From Pseudomonas grandcourensis (GTDB lineage Bacteria; Pseudomonadota; Gammaproteobacteria; Pseudomonadales; Pseudomonadaceae), in the NCBI RefSeq assembly GCF_039909015.1, contig NZ_CP150919.1, positions 2,704,501 through 2,768,500 on the forward strand: 64,000 nucleotides of DNA, written 5' to 3'. Positions 51,946-59,634 of the stretch are shown piece after piece. The stretch's first letter is position 1, and each line of letters opens with the position of its first letter. A program made the translations under genes and the position numbers. The notes beneath the pieces were generated by a model. That model was not told where the DNA came from, ran no database searches, and was given only the letters and a program-made list of their open reading frames with translations.

Positions 51946-52373
51946 AGAGTGGTGTCTCCTGGCGGGCACTCAATTGTCCGCAGCTTTTTTAGAGATCAAC
52001 TTCCGGGGGAGCCTTCCAGTTCCCCTGCTCGGAAATCGTGTCACCACTGGTTATAGAGCATATTCCTGATCTGTCAGGCTTTTTACCGCGACCTTGCACA
52101 TCTTGACGCCCCGCGACCTGTCGGTCAGGCGTGAACCAGCGCAATGGTGAACGAGACCACGATCATGCACGCAAAAGCAAAATTGATATTCATGAGGTTT
52201 CCATCCAAAACATGAGTGACGGCGCCATCTTGAACAGGTCACGGGAAAATAAAAAATTCGGCGTAATGATTTGAAAGATCGAAAAAAATGATACTTGGCC
52301 GGTTCGTTGTTTTTGCTCCGGGTTGCGGATACTCTCGTGTAACGCGCAACTACATGCATAAGCGGGCAAAAAC
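51946..52373. promoter_or_regulatory. Divergent region between speC and the DeoR gene
   Basis: 428 bases with promoters for both genes. On the minus strand it holds a 22-codon ORF (52125-52193) 180 bases before speC. ACTCTCGTGT at 52330 also occurs in the puuA/puuD control region at 26443. No firm operator was identified. Confidence 0.4.
52125..52193 (-). CDS. Possible 22-residue membrane leader peptide upstream of speC
   Basis: ATG 52193 to TGA 52125, MNINFAFACMIVVSFTIALV..., one hydrophobic stretch. The ribosome binding site is weak (GGA 8-10 bases upstream). It could be a speC leader, as speFL is for E. coli speF, but the sequences are unlike, so this is speculative. Confidence 0.3.
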   Translation of the reverse strand: MNINFAFACMIVVSFTIALVHA

Positions 52374-53156
52374 ATGCACGACAACCATTCCGCTGCCGAA
52401 CTTCCATCGGTACGCCGGCAAAAAATCCTGTTGATCCTCGAGCGTGACGGCAAGGTCATGGCCTCGGAGTTGAGCCAGCATTTCGTGGTGTCCGAAGACA
52501 CCATCCGCCGGGATCTGGCGGAGCTGGCCAGTGCCGGCCTGGTGCAGCGGGTGCACGGCGGGGCGTTGCCGCGGCCCAAAGACACCGGCAAGGACTACTT
52601 CACCCGGATCAGCGAAACCGACGAGGTGAAAACCCATCTGGCGCAACTTGCCGCGCAACGGGTGCAGGACGGTCAGATCGTGGTGTTCGATTCCGGCACC
52701 ACCACCTTGCAGATCGCGCGTTCGCTGCCGCTGGAGATCGCCATTACCGCGATCACCGCGTCGCCGATGACGGCCATCACCTTGTCCGAATACAAAGGCA
52801 TCAAGGTGATTCTGGCGGGCGGCCAGCTCAACCCGGCGACGATGTCCGCCAGCGGCCACGAAACCCTGCGGCTGCTGGCGGGTATCAAGGCCGATCTGCT
52901 GTTTACCGGGGTCTGCGCGATTCACCCGCAAGTGGGTTTGAGCTCACTGCATTTCGATGAAGTGCCGGTGAAACAGGCGATGCTCGACAGTGCCTCCCAC
53001 GTGATTGCCGTCACCACGGCGGATAAGCTCGGGGCGGTGGAACCCTTTGTCGTCGCGCCTTGCAACCGCGTGCATACGCTGATCACCGAGCGGCATGTGG
53101 CGTCAGGCAATGTCGAGGACTACCGGGCGTTGGGGATTGAGGTGGTGCAGGCTTGA
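52374..53156 (+). CDS. DeoR-family transcriptional regulator
   Basis: A 260-residue protein with the DeoR helix-turn-helix (RRQKILLILERDGKVMASELSQHFVVSEDTIRRDLAELASAGLVQRVHGGA, residues 14-63) and a C-terminal DeoR sensor domain (FDSGTTTLQIARSLP; AGGQLNP; KADLLFTGVCAIHPQVGL). These regulators sense phosphorylated sugars as a rule. Here it lies between speC and a PuuB-like oxidase gene (convergent), so its target is unclear. Confidence 0.9.
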   Translation: MHDNHSAAELPSVRRQKILLILERDGKVMASELSQHFVVSEDTIRRDLAELASAGLVQRVHGGALPRPKDTGKDYFTRISETDEVKTHLAQLAAQRVQDGQIVVFDSGTTTLQIARSLPLEIAITAITASPMTAITLSEYKGIKVILAGGQLNPATMSASGHETLRLLAGIKADLLFTGVCAIHPQVGLSSLHFDEVPVKQAMLDSASHVIAVTTADKLGAVEPFVVAPCNRVHTLITERHVASGNVEDYRALGIEVVQA

Positions 53157-53186
53157 GGATTTTTTGCTGGCAGGTGTATTGAATGT

Positions 53187-53296
53187 TCCGGCCCCTTCGC
53201 GGGCAAGCCCGCTCCCACAGGGATTGATGTCGACCACAAATATCGAGGCCGGCAAACAAACCTTGTGGGAGCGGGCTTGCCCGCGAAGAGGCCGGT
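53187..53296. repeat. REP pair, GCGGGCAAGCCCGC type
   Basis: Cores TTCGCGGGCAAGCCCGCTCC (53197) and GGAGCGGGCTTGCCCGCGAA (53268) in inverted order, between convergent genes. A third REP variant with C/G exchanged in the core. Confidence 0.9.
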
Positions 53297-53334
53297 ACAA
53301 ACAACATCCATGTTGAATGTATTGGCCAGTAACC

Positions 53335-54618
53335 TCAGCGCAATCGCTCAAGCATCTGGTAGTACCACATGCCGGCGGCGAGCATCGGGTTGCCGAGCAG
53401 GTCGCCCATGGGCACGCGGATGTGCTGGCAGGCGGCGAAGGTGTCGAACTGTTCCAGTTGCCCGGTAATCGCCCGGCCCATGATTTCGCCCATGATGTGG
53501 GTGGTGGCGATGCCGTGGCCGGAGTAGCCCTGGCAATACCAGACGTTGTCCGACAGCTTGCCCAGTTGCGGGATGCGGTTGATCACGATGCCCATCGCGC
53601 AGCTCCACTGGTAGTCGATGGCCACGCCTTTGAGCGCCGGGAAGGTCTGCTCGATGCACGGACGCAGCTCGGCGGCGATGTCCCGCGAATCCTTGCCGCT
53701 GTAGTTGGCGCCGCCACCGAACAACAGGCGACCGTCGGCGGTGAGGCGGTAGTAGTCGAGCACGAAACGGCAGTCGTAGACCGCCAGGTCTTCGGAGTTG
53801 ATCTGTCTGGCCAGATCGCCCAGCGGCGCGGTGGTAACGATGCCGCCCATGGCCGGGAAAATCTTGCCCTTGAGCTTGCCCGGTTCCAGCTTGTGGTAGA
53901 CGTCGCCGGCCAGCAGTACCTGGTTGGCGTCGATCTGTCCTTGGGCCGTGCGTACACCCGGCGTGTCTCCATGGATGATCTCCAGCACTTCGCTGTTCTC
54001 GAAGATCAACGCACCGAGGCTCTCGGCTGCGCGGGCCTCGCCGATGCACAGGTTGAGCGGGTGCAGGTGCATGTTGCGGGTGTTCTTGATCGCGCCGTGG
54101 TAGAGGTCGCTTTGCAGCAGGTCGCGCACCTGGCTGCGGTCGAGCAGGCTGACCTCGTCGCCCATGCCACGGTGCACCGCCTCTTCGTAATCCTTGCGCA
54201 AGCCGACCATGTGCGCGGGTTTGTACGCCGCGTGCAGATGGCCGTGCTTGAGGTCGCAGGCGATGCCGTACTTTTCCACGCGCTGCTGGATGATCTGGTG
54301 CCCGCGCCAGCGCAGGTTCCAGATGAAATCGTCGACTTCATCACCGATGGTGCGGCGCATCTGTTTGCGCATGGCCTCGTCGCCCGACAGGCTGCCGGTG
54401 ACCTGGCCGCCGTTGCGCCCGGTGGCGCCCCAGCCGATCTTGTGGCTTTCGACGATGGCGACCTTCAGGCCTTTTTCCGCCAGCTCGACGGCGGTGGCCA
54501 CGCCGGTGAAACCGCCGCCGATGATCACCACGTCAACCCGGTGCCGGCCTTGCAGCGTCGGGTAATCGGTGTCCTGGTTGAGGGTGGCGGTGTAATAGGA
54601 ATTGCAACGTTGAGTCAT
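53335..54618 (-). CDS. FAD-dependent amine oxidase, PuuB-like, copy 2
   Basis: A 427-residue DAO-type oxidase similar to PuuB: dinucleotide motif VVIIGGGFTGVATAVELAE near residue 30, GWGATGRNGGQVTGSL, YYRLTADGRLLFGGG and CQGYSGHGIATTHIMGE, all also found at matching places in the 29701 gene. It is probably a gamma-glutamyl-polyamine oxidase (PauB/OrdL group) with its own substrate range. GTG 54630 is in frame; ATG 54618 is preferred, though neither has a clear ribosome binding site. It stands alone, far from the puu operon. Confidence 0.88.
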   Translation of the reverse strand: MTQRCNSYYTATLNQDTDYPTLQGRHRVDVVIIGGGFTGVATAVELAEKGLKVAIVESHKIGWGATGRNGGQVTGSLSGDEAMRKQMRRTIGDEVDDFIWNLRWRGHQIIQQRVEKYGIACDLKHGHLHAAYKPAHMVGLRKDYEEAVHRGMGDEVSLLDRSQVRDLLQSDLYHGAIKNTRNMHLHPLNLCIGEARAAESLGALIFENSEVLEIIHGDTPGVRTAQGQIDANQVLLAGDVYHKLEPGKLKGKIFPAMGGIVTTAPLGDLARQINSEDLAVYDCRFVLDYYRLTADGRLLFGGGANYSGKDSRDIAAELRPCIEQTFPALKGVAIDYQWSCAMGIVINRIPQLGKLSDNVWYCQGYSGHGIATTHIMGEIMGRAITGQLEQFDTFAACQHIRVPMGDLLGNPMLAAGMWYYQMLERLR

Positions 54619-54673
54619 GTCGGTGTCCACGCAAATTTGGGAGAACCCAATGTCAGCCAGTCGAAGTGCGCAA

Positions 54674-54768
54674 CCTGTAGGAGCGAGCCTGCTCGCGAAT
54701 GGGGAATGTCATTCGACATCAACGGTCAATGACACACCGCATTCGCGAGCAGGCTCGCTCCCACAGGG
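54674..54768. repeat. REP pair, GCGAGCAGGCTCGC type
   Basis: Cores GTAGGAGCGAGCCTGCTCGC (54677) and GCGAGCAGGCTCGCTCCCAC (54746) in inverted order, upstream of the PuuB-like gene. Confidence 0.9.
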
Positions 54769-54818
54769 AACGCATACGCTGGGCAAACGCAGGGATAGCG
54801 AAGGAGGGAGCTCGCCGA

Positions 54819-54908
54819 TCAGGCGAGCAGGGTGCTATCCGGCGGACGTGCGGAATGACGCAATTTGGAGCGGCGCAGGGCCATGGGCAGGTTGACGATG
54901 CGCTTCAT
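54819..54908 (-). CDS. Possible 29-residue basic peptide, second of an overlapping pair
   Basis: ATG 54908 to TGA 54819; the peptide is Arg-rich (MKRIVNLPMALRRSKLRHSA...). Its start overlaps the stop of a 27-codon ORF (ATGA). The stop codon lies in a GCTCGCC/GGCGAGC palindrome (54810-54828). No strong ribosome binding site. Coding status uncertain. Confidence 0.35.
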   Translation of the reverse strand: MKRIVNLPMALRRSKLRHSARPPDSTLLA

Positions 54909-54988
54909 GCAATGCCGTCCGCGGCCAGCAGCGAGGTGGCCAGGTTCGAGAGGTTCAGCAGGTGCTGTTCTGACGGCAAAGTACGCAT
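54905..54988 (-). CDS. Possible 27-residue leader peptide, first of an overlapping pair
   Basis: ATG 54988 to TGA 54905, MRTLPSEQHLLNLSNLATSL..., a helical, slightly hydrophobic peptide. A weak GGA lies 8-10 bases upstream. It is 103 bases downstream of chrA on the same strand. The ATGA overlap with the next small ORF is the main reason to record it. Confidence 0.35.
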   Translation of the reverse strand: MRTLPSEQHLLNLSNLATSLLAADGIA

Positions 54989-55090
54989 GGCGCAGGTTTC
55001 CGGCGGTGGAAATCGTCGGTGGCGAGTGGAACAAGCCATCCGGGGATGGCTGGATACTAGGGAGGATTGGGTCGCGTGTAAACGTTTGAT

Positions 55091-56449
55091 TCAGAACATC
55101 AGGTGCACACCGAGGCCGATCAACCCGCAGCCGATCAAAACCTCGATCACTCCGCGCTTGAAACGAAGCAATGCAACGCCCGCCACCATCGCGATCAGCA
55201 GCGAAGGCCAGTCCAGTGCTCCCTCGAAGCCTTTGGGCCACAGCACGTGGTAGGCAAAGAAACAGGCCAGATTGAGAATCACGCCGACCACGGCGGCTGT
55301 AATGGCCGTCAGCGGCGCAGTGAACTTGAGTTCGTTGTGCGTCGATTCCACCAGCGGCCCGCCGGCGAGGATGAACAGGAACGAAGGCAGGAAGGTGAAC
55401 CAGGTCACCAGCGTGGCGGCCACGGCACCGGCGACAAACGCCTGATCCGGCCCGAAGACCTGAAGCACGTAGGCGCCGATAAAACCAACGAAGGCGACGA
55501 CCATGATCAACGGACCAGGCGTAGTTTCACCGAGCGCCAGGCCGTCGATCATCTGCGTCGGCGTCAGCCATGCGTAGTGACCGACCGCGCCTTGGTAGAC
55601 ATACGGCAGCACCGCGTAGGCGCCGCCAAAGGTCAGCAGCGCGGCCTTGGTGAAGAACCAGGCCATTTGCGTCAGCGTGCCTTCCCAGCCGAACAGCGCA
55701 GTGAGCATGGCCATGGGCAACGTCCACAAGATCGCACCGATCACGGCCAGGCGCGCCAGTTTCCAGCCGCTGAAACGGGCGTGTTCAGGGGTTGGGGTGT
55801 CATCGTCGATCACGGCCGGGCCGAAGGACTTTTTCGCCGCACTGTGGCCACCGGTCCTGAATTTTTCCGGTGCCAGGCGTCCGCCGAAAAAACCGATGAC
55901 TGCTGCGCCGAGCACGATCAGCGGAAACGGCATATTGAGCACGAAGATGGCCACGAAGGACGCAGCGGCGATGCCCCATAACCAGCCATTCTTCAACGCC
56001 CGCGAGCCGATCCGGTGAGCCGCCTGCACCACGATTGCCGTGACCGCAGGCTTGATCCCGTAGAACAATCCGGCGACCACGGGCACCTCGCCAAAGGCGA
56101 TGTACACCCAGGACAGCGCAATCAGGATGAACAGCGACGGCAACACAAACAGCACGCCAGCGATCACGCCGCCCCAGGTCCGGTGCATCAGCCAGCCGAT
56201 GTAGGTTGCCAACTGCTGAGCCTCAGGCCCGGGCAGCAACATGCAATAGTTGAGGGCATGCAGAAAGCGCCGCTCGGAGATCCAGCGCCGGCGCTCGACC
56301 AGCTCCTGGTGCATGATCGAAATCTGCCCGGCCGGCCCGCCGAAACTGATGAAGCCAAGCTTGAGCCAGAACAGGAAGGCTTCGCGCAGGCTGATGGACC
56401 GGGGTTGCGGCACATCCTGTTGGGTGATCGGGGAGGGCGTGGGGCTCAA
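55091..56449 (-). CDS. chrA: Chromate transporter ChrA
   Basis: A 452-residue inner membrane protein with two CHR domains. The N-terminal half carries FISFGGPAGQISIMH and LPGPEAQQLATYIGW; the C-terminal half LTFGGAYAVLPYVYQGAV and LGETTPGPLIMVVAFVGF, the same motifs in tandem. It exports chromate or a similar oxyanion. The frame is open into moaE, but TTG 56449 has AAGGA 8 bases upstream and gives MSPTPSPITQQ, so I take that start. It lies 43 bases after moaE. Confidence 0.9.
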   Translation of the reverse strand: MSPTPSPITQQDVPQPRSISLREAFLFWLKLGFISFGGPAGQISIMHQELVERRRWISERRFLHALNYCMLLPGPEAQQLATYIGWLMHRTWGGVIAGVLFVLPSLFILIALSWVYIAFGEVPVVAGLFYGIKPAVTAIVVQAAHRIGSRALKNGWLWGIAAASFVAIFVLNMPFPLIVLGAAVIGFFGGRLAPEKFRTGGHSAAKKSFGPAVIDDDTPTPEHARFSGWKLARLAVIGAILWTLPMAMLTALFGWEGTLTQMAWFFTKAALLTFGGAYAVLPYVYQGAVGHYAWLTPTQMIDGLALGETTPGPLIMVVAFVGFIGAYVLQVFGPDQAFVAGAVAATLVTWFTFLPSFLFILAGGPLVESTHNELKFTAPLTAITAAVVGVILNLACFFAYHVLWPKGFEGALDWPSLLIAMVAGVALLRFKRGVIEVLIGCGLIGLGVHLMF

Positions 56450-56492
56450 GCGGGAATTCCTTGTGCAGAAAGCTTGGAGCCAATGACTGTAG

Positions 56493-56981
56493 CTACGCCG
56501 ACGCGCGTTGCATAGCCGGCTGATGCGGCGTATCTGCCCAGCGCTCGACGGCTGAACGGTCGATTTCACGGGCATCGACCCAGCGTGCGCCACTCGCCAC
56601 GTCTTCGCGTTTCCAGAACGGCGCGTCGGTTTTCAGGAAGTCCATGATGAACGCACAGGCTTCGAAAGCGGCTTGACGATGGGGGCTGCTGACGCCGACA
56701 AACACGATCGGCTCGCTGACCGACAACGGGCCGATCCGATGCACAATCTCCATGGCCCGGAGTGGCCATCGGGCCCTGGCGTTGTCGATGATGTTCTGCA
56801 GCGAGCGTTCGGTCATGCCCGGGTAGTGCTCCAGAAACATCCCGGTGACCGCCTCGCCCTGATTGATGTCGCGCACGTAGCCGACGAAGTTGACCACGGC
56901 ACCCACCCCCGGATCGTTCGCCTGCAGGCTGTCGATCAAGCGGCCGACGTCGAACAATTCACGCTGGACCCGAACCGTCAT
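56493..56981 (-). CDS. moaE: Molybdopterin synthase large subunit MoaE
   Basis: A 162-residue protein with VNFVGYVRDINQGEAVTGMFLEHYPGM, HRIGPLSVSEPIVFVGVSSPHRQ and the active-site lysines in KTDAPFWKRE. Together with MoaD it adds two sulfurs to precursor Z (cPMP) to make molybdopterin. The C-terminal tail (WADTPHQPAMQRASA) is longer than usual. It starts 3 bases after moaD. Confidence 0.95.
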   Translation of the reverse strand: MTVRVQRELFDVGRLIDSLQANDPGVGAVVNFVGYVRDINQGEAVTGMFLEHYPGMTERSLQNIIDNARARWPLRAMEIVHRIGPLSVSEPIVFVGVSSPHRQAAFEACAFIMDFLKTDAPFWKREDVASGARWVDAREIDRSAVERWADTPHQPAMQRASA

Positions 56982-56984
56982 GCC

Positions 56985-57236
56985 TCAACCCCCGGTGACC
57001 GGTGGAAAAAAGGCGATCTCGTCATAATCCTCGATCACCCGGTCGGGATGGCACAGCTCCTGGTTCAGCGCACACATCAGGTTGTTTTCACCCAACACAT
57101 GGCTCCACAGTTCACCGCGAGCCATCAACAGTCGGCGCACGTCCTCGATGGTCTTGAGGCTGTCGGTCAGGGGCAGTTTTTCGCCGCCCAGGTTGAGCTG
57201 CTCGCGGTAACGGGCGAAGTAGTTGATCAGGATCAT
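56985..57236 (-). CDS. moaD: Molybdopterin synthase sulfur carrier subunit MoaD
   Basis: An 83-residue ubiquitin-like protein ending in Gly-Gly (FFPPVTGG), the thiocarboxylate site. MILINYFARYREQLNLGGEKL is the normal MoaD start; the longer open frame to 57404 is not family-like. It is 3 bases before moaE and forms an operon with it. A terminator at 57313-57347 isolates it from the gene upstream. Confidence 0.93.
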   Translation of the reverse strand: MILINYFARYREQLNLGGEKLPLTDSLKTIEDVRRLLMARGELWSHVLGENNLMCALNQELCHPDRVIEDYDEIAFFPPVTGG

Positions 57237-57312
57237 TGTGGTGGCGGGGGCGTTGCGGATGTTGATGCACGCGGCCGGGATGAGTAGCCACTGAGGTTCA
57301 CTGCGAAAAAAG

Positions 57313-57347
57313 AAACCCGGAGCCCATGACAGGGCTTCGGGTTTTTT
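57313..57347. terminator. Bidirectional terminator
   Basis: AAACCCGGAGCCC, loop ATGACA, GGGCTTCGGGTTTTTT: 12-13 bp stem with A and T runs. It lies between the 126-residue membrane protein gene (57401) and moaD, so it ends the transcript coming from the former. Confidence 0.85.
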
Positions 57348-57400
57348 GTTGGATAGGCGGTGTGACTTCTTCCAAAACGAACTTGATTCTTTAGTCCTTT

Positions 57401-57781
57401 TCAATGGCTCTCTATGAAGTAGGCCGAAACCCTGAGTGCGATCAGGGAAAAAAACAAAACGAACAAAATAATCACCGGAATAATCAAAAGATTTTTGTAG
57501 TGCCTTGGAAGGTTTTTCACTTCTTTGGCATCAACAACACCTCTTCGAGCGCAGAGTGCTGGCATCATCAATACCATGGCAATAGCGCCACCGCGCATGA
57601 CCTTGCCGACCAGGCCGCCAACCGAAAATGCGTCTCTGGTGGTTTTTATAAAAGAGCAATTGGGTAGACGTTCTTCGATTGCGTCAACGTACTTGTGTGC
57701 GATGAAGGCGACAGCGAAACAAGTCAGTATCATCGGCGCCAGTATCAATCCGGCAATCAAACCTATCGGGATGCTTGTCAT
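57401..57781 (-). CDS. Small membrane protein, 126 residues
   Basis: A protein with a hydrophobic N-terminal segment (residues about 7-29), a weakly hydrophobic middle (GGAIAMVLMMPALC) and a C-terminal segment (LLIIPVIILFVLFFSLIALRV). It is probably an inner membrane protein with two or three spans and a basic loop (RHYKN). I do not recognise the family. Base composition is lower in GC than neighbours. Its start is 36 bases after the CAP gene end, so the two may be cotranscribed. Confidence 0.65.
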   Translation of the reverse strand: MTSIPIGLIAGLILAPMILTCFAVAFIAHKYVDAIEERLPNCSFIKTTRDAFSVGGLVGKVMRGGAIAMVLMMPALCARRGVVDAKEVKNLPRHYKNLLIIPVIILFVLFFSLIALRVSAYFIESH

Positions 57782-57817
57782 TTTGTCATCTCGCCGTAAA
57801 GAAACTCGCCAAGTTGT

Positions 57818-58669
57818 TCACTGCGCCCCAAACATCGCTGTCCAGTAAATCCCCGCATCGCTCTTCGGATCGGTCGCATACGCCGCGCCCAGTTCGCGGA
57901 ACTGTGGGTTCATCAGGTTGGCGCAATGGCCGGGGCTGGTCAGCCAGCCTTCGACCACCTTGCGTACGCTGTCCTGTCCGGCGGCGATGTTTTCGCCGAT
58001 CTGCTGGAAGTCGTAGCCGGCCAGTTCCGCGCGGTCACCCGGGGTGCGGCCATCGCGGTCCTTGTGATCGAAGTAGTTGTTGTTGGCCATGGAGCGTGAG
58101 TTGCCTTCGGCGGCGGTGGCCAGCGTGGCGTTCCAGGCCAGCGGCGCGGTCGCATTGAAAGACTGGGTGCCGCATTGACGCGGCTTGGCCCGTGCGGCGT
58201 TGAGTTCGATGAGCAGCTTCTGGCCCTCGGTCTGCCAGTCGCCCAGGTGTGAACTCAGCAGTGGCCGCGCCACGACGATGCGCCACTGATTGTCCTGGCG
58301 GCTGACGCCGATGTCGACGAATTGCGGGTCGAGGACGATCTGGCAAAAACTCTCCTGAATCGCCTTCATCGCCGAGGCGGCATCGCGAGGCCCGGACAGG
58401 CTGATGGCCTGCACATTCTTCATGGGGTAACCGGCAGTGGCCATGGCCTGCTGCAGATTGCCGATGCTCGGGCCGGACAGCACCAGACGCGGGTCGGCCG
58501 ACAGCGGCGGCAGCTCCGATGAGACCTGGCCTGCACAGCGCTGCAGTTGGCTGCGGTAGACGTTGATCGATTCGACCAATTGCGCTTCGTCGGCCGCCAC
58601 GGCGTGGGCGGCGAATACCAGGCCCAGAGACAAACCGGTCAAACGCATTGCGGATGAGATGAAACCCAT
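57818..58669 (-). CDS. Secreted CAP-domain (SCP-like) protein, paralogue
   Basis: A 283-residue protein with a signal peptide (MGFISSAMRLTGLSLGLVFAAHAVAA). It has the same two-part build as the CAP gene at 4688-5548: an N-terminal domain with SINVYRSQLQRC and a C-terminal CAP domain with SMANNNYFDHKDRDGRTPGDRAELAGYDFQQIGENIAAGQ and WLTSPGHCANLMNPQF. Conserved Cys residues lie at matching places. Role unknown. It is divergent from the SleB-like gene with 141 bases between. Confidence 0.85.
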   Translation of the reverse strand: MGFISSAMRLTGLSLGLVFAAHAVAADEAQLVESINVYRSQLQRCAGQVSSELPPLSADPRLVLSGPSIGNLQQAMATAGYPMKNVQAISLSGPRDAASAMKAIQESFCQIVLDPQFVDIGVSRQDNQWRIVVARPLLSSHLGDWQTEGQKLLIELNAARAKPRQCGTQSFNATAPLAWNATLATAAEGNSRSMANNNYFDHKDRDGRTPGDRAELAGYDFQQIGENIAAGQDSVRKVVEGWLTSPGHCANLMNPQFRELGAAYATDPKSDAGIYWTAMFGAQ

Positions 58670-58810
58670 GAATATCCCCTTGAGCAGATTGCGCCCATGA
58701 TGCGCGAAGTTGGTCCATCCAAGACAACGGATTTATCCAGAGTGTAGTGGGGTGGGCGAAATCATTTCACTACTAGTCTGAATCGAACCACTCACCGAGT
58801 GACACCGACC

Positions 58811-59431
58811 ATGCGCTTCGACTGGATCGCCACCTGCTTCGCCCTGACGTTGCTTGCCGGCCCGGTATCCGCTGCGGATCAAGCGCAAAAGCAGCAAGCG
58901 GCCGAGAACAAGGCCGAGGTGCTGGAACAGAAAGCCGCCGAAAACAACAACCCCGCACCTGCGCCCAAGGCAGAAGCCATTACCCCGTCCGAAGTCCAGG
59001 CCGTCGACCCGGCCGGTGCCGCGCCGCTGGACGATGCGATCACCTGCCTGGCCCGGTCCATTTACTGGGAAGCCAAGGGCAAGGACGCCGCCGATATGGA
59101 GGCGGTGGCCAACGTGGTCATGAATCGCCTGGGCCACGAGGGCTTTCCGGACACGGTGTGCAAAGTGGTCAAGCAGGGTTCGGAGACCAGGAGTTGCCAG
59201 TTCTCCTGGTGGTGCGACGGCAAATCCGATTCGGTCCAGGAAGAGGTGCCTTACACGATGGCCAAGGAAATCGCGCGCAAGGCCCTGAACAAGGAACTGC
59301 CGGATCGCACCCAGGGTGCCCTGTATTTCCATGATCGTACCGTCAAGCCGGATTGGGCCCGGGAATACATCAGGACCGTGGATATCGGCTTGTTCCGGTT
59401 TTACAAACCCCATGACGGATCGGCCAGATAG
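58811..59431 (+). CDS. SleB-like cell wall hydrolase
   Basis: A 206-residue exported protein: signal peptide (MRFDWIATCFALTLLAGPVSA), a coiled/Ala-Glu rich linker (residues 22-70, QAQKQQAAENKAEVLEQKAAENN) and a Hydrolase_2 (SleB) domain with CLARSIYWEAKGKDAADMEAVANVVMNRLGH and CQFSWWCDG. SleB-type enzymes are lytic transglycosylases of peptidoglycan; Glu in YWEAKG is the probable catalytic residue. ATG 58811 is used; an upstream ATG-like codon at 58799 is in frame but gives a poorer signal peptide. Confidence 0.88.
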   Translation: MRFDWIATCFALTLLAGPVSAADQAQKQQAAENKAEVLEQKAAENNNPAPAPKAEAITPSEVQAVDPAGAAPLDDAITCLARSIYWEAKGKDAADMEAVANVVMNRLGHEGFPDTVCKVVKQGSETRSCQFSWWCDGKSDSVQEEVPYTMAKEIARKALNKELPDRTQGALYFHDRTVKPDWAREYIRTVDIGLFRFYKPHDGSAR

Positions 59432-59562
59432 CAGCGGTGATTTCGGCCAAATATTTTATTTTTGCTGGGGTTGGGCGAGGGGTTATCGAAACTGAAATGT
59501 TTCTGTTTTATAAGCTTCATAACGCAACCGTGGGCGAATGACGCCCTAAGCAGGAACGACAC

Positions 59563-59634
59563 ATGAAGCTGATGAGGGTCTGGATCAGTAATCTCGCGCC
59601 GATCACGGTGCATTCGCCGGCGTACGCTCTATGA
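59563..59634 (+). CDS. 23-residue leader ORF overlapping the epimerase gene
   Basis: ATG 59563 to TGA 59634, MKLMRVWISNLAPITVHSPA.... A good ribosome binding site (AGGA at 59552) lies 7 bases before the ATG, and the stop overlaps the epimerase start (ATGA). This arrangement points to translational coupling or attenuation. The peptide itself is not recognised. An earlier 14-codon frame (59497-59541) precedes it. Confidence 0.5.
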   Translation: MKLMRVWISNLAPITVHSPAYAL

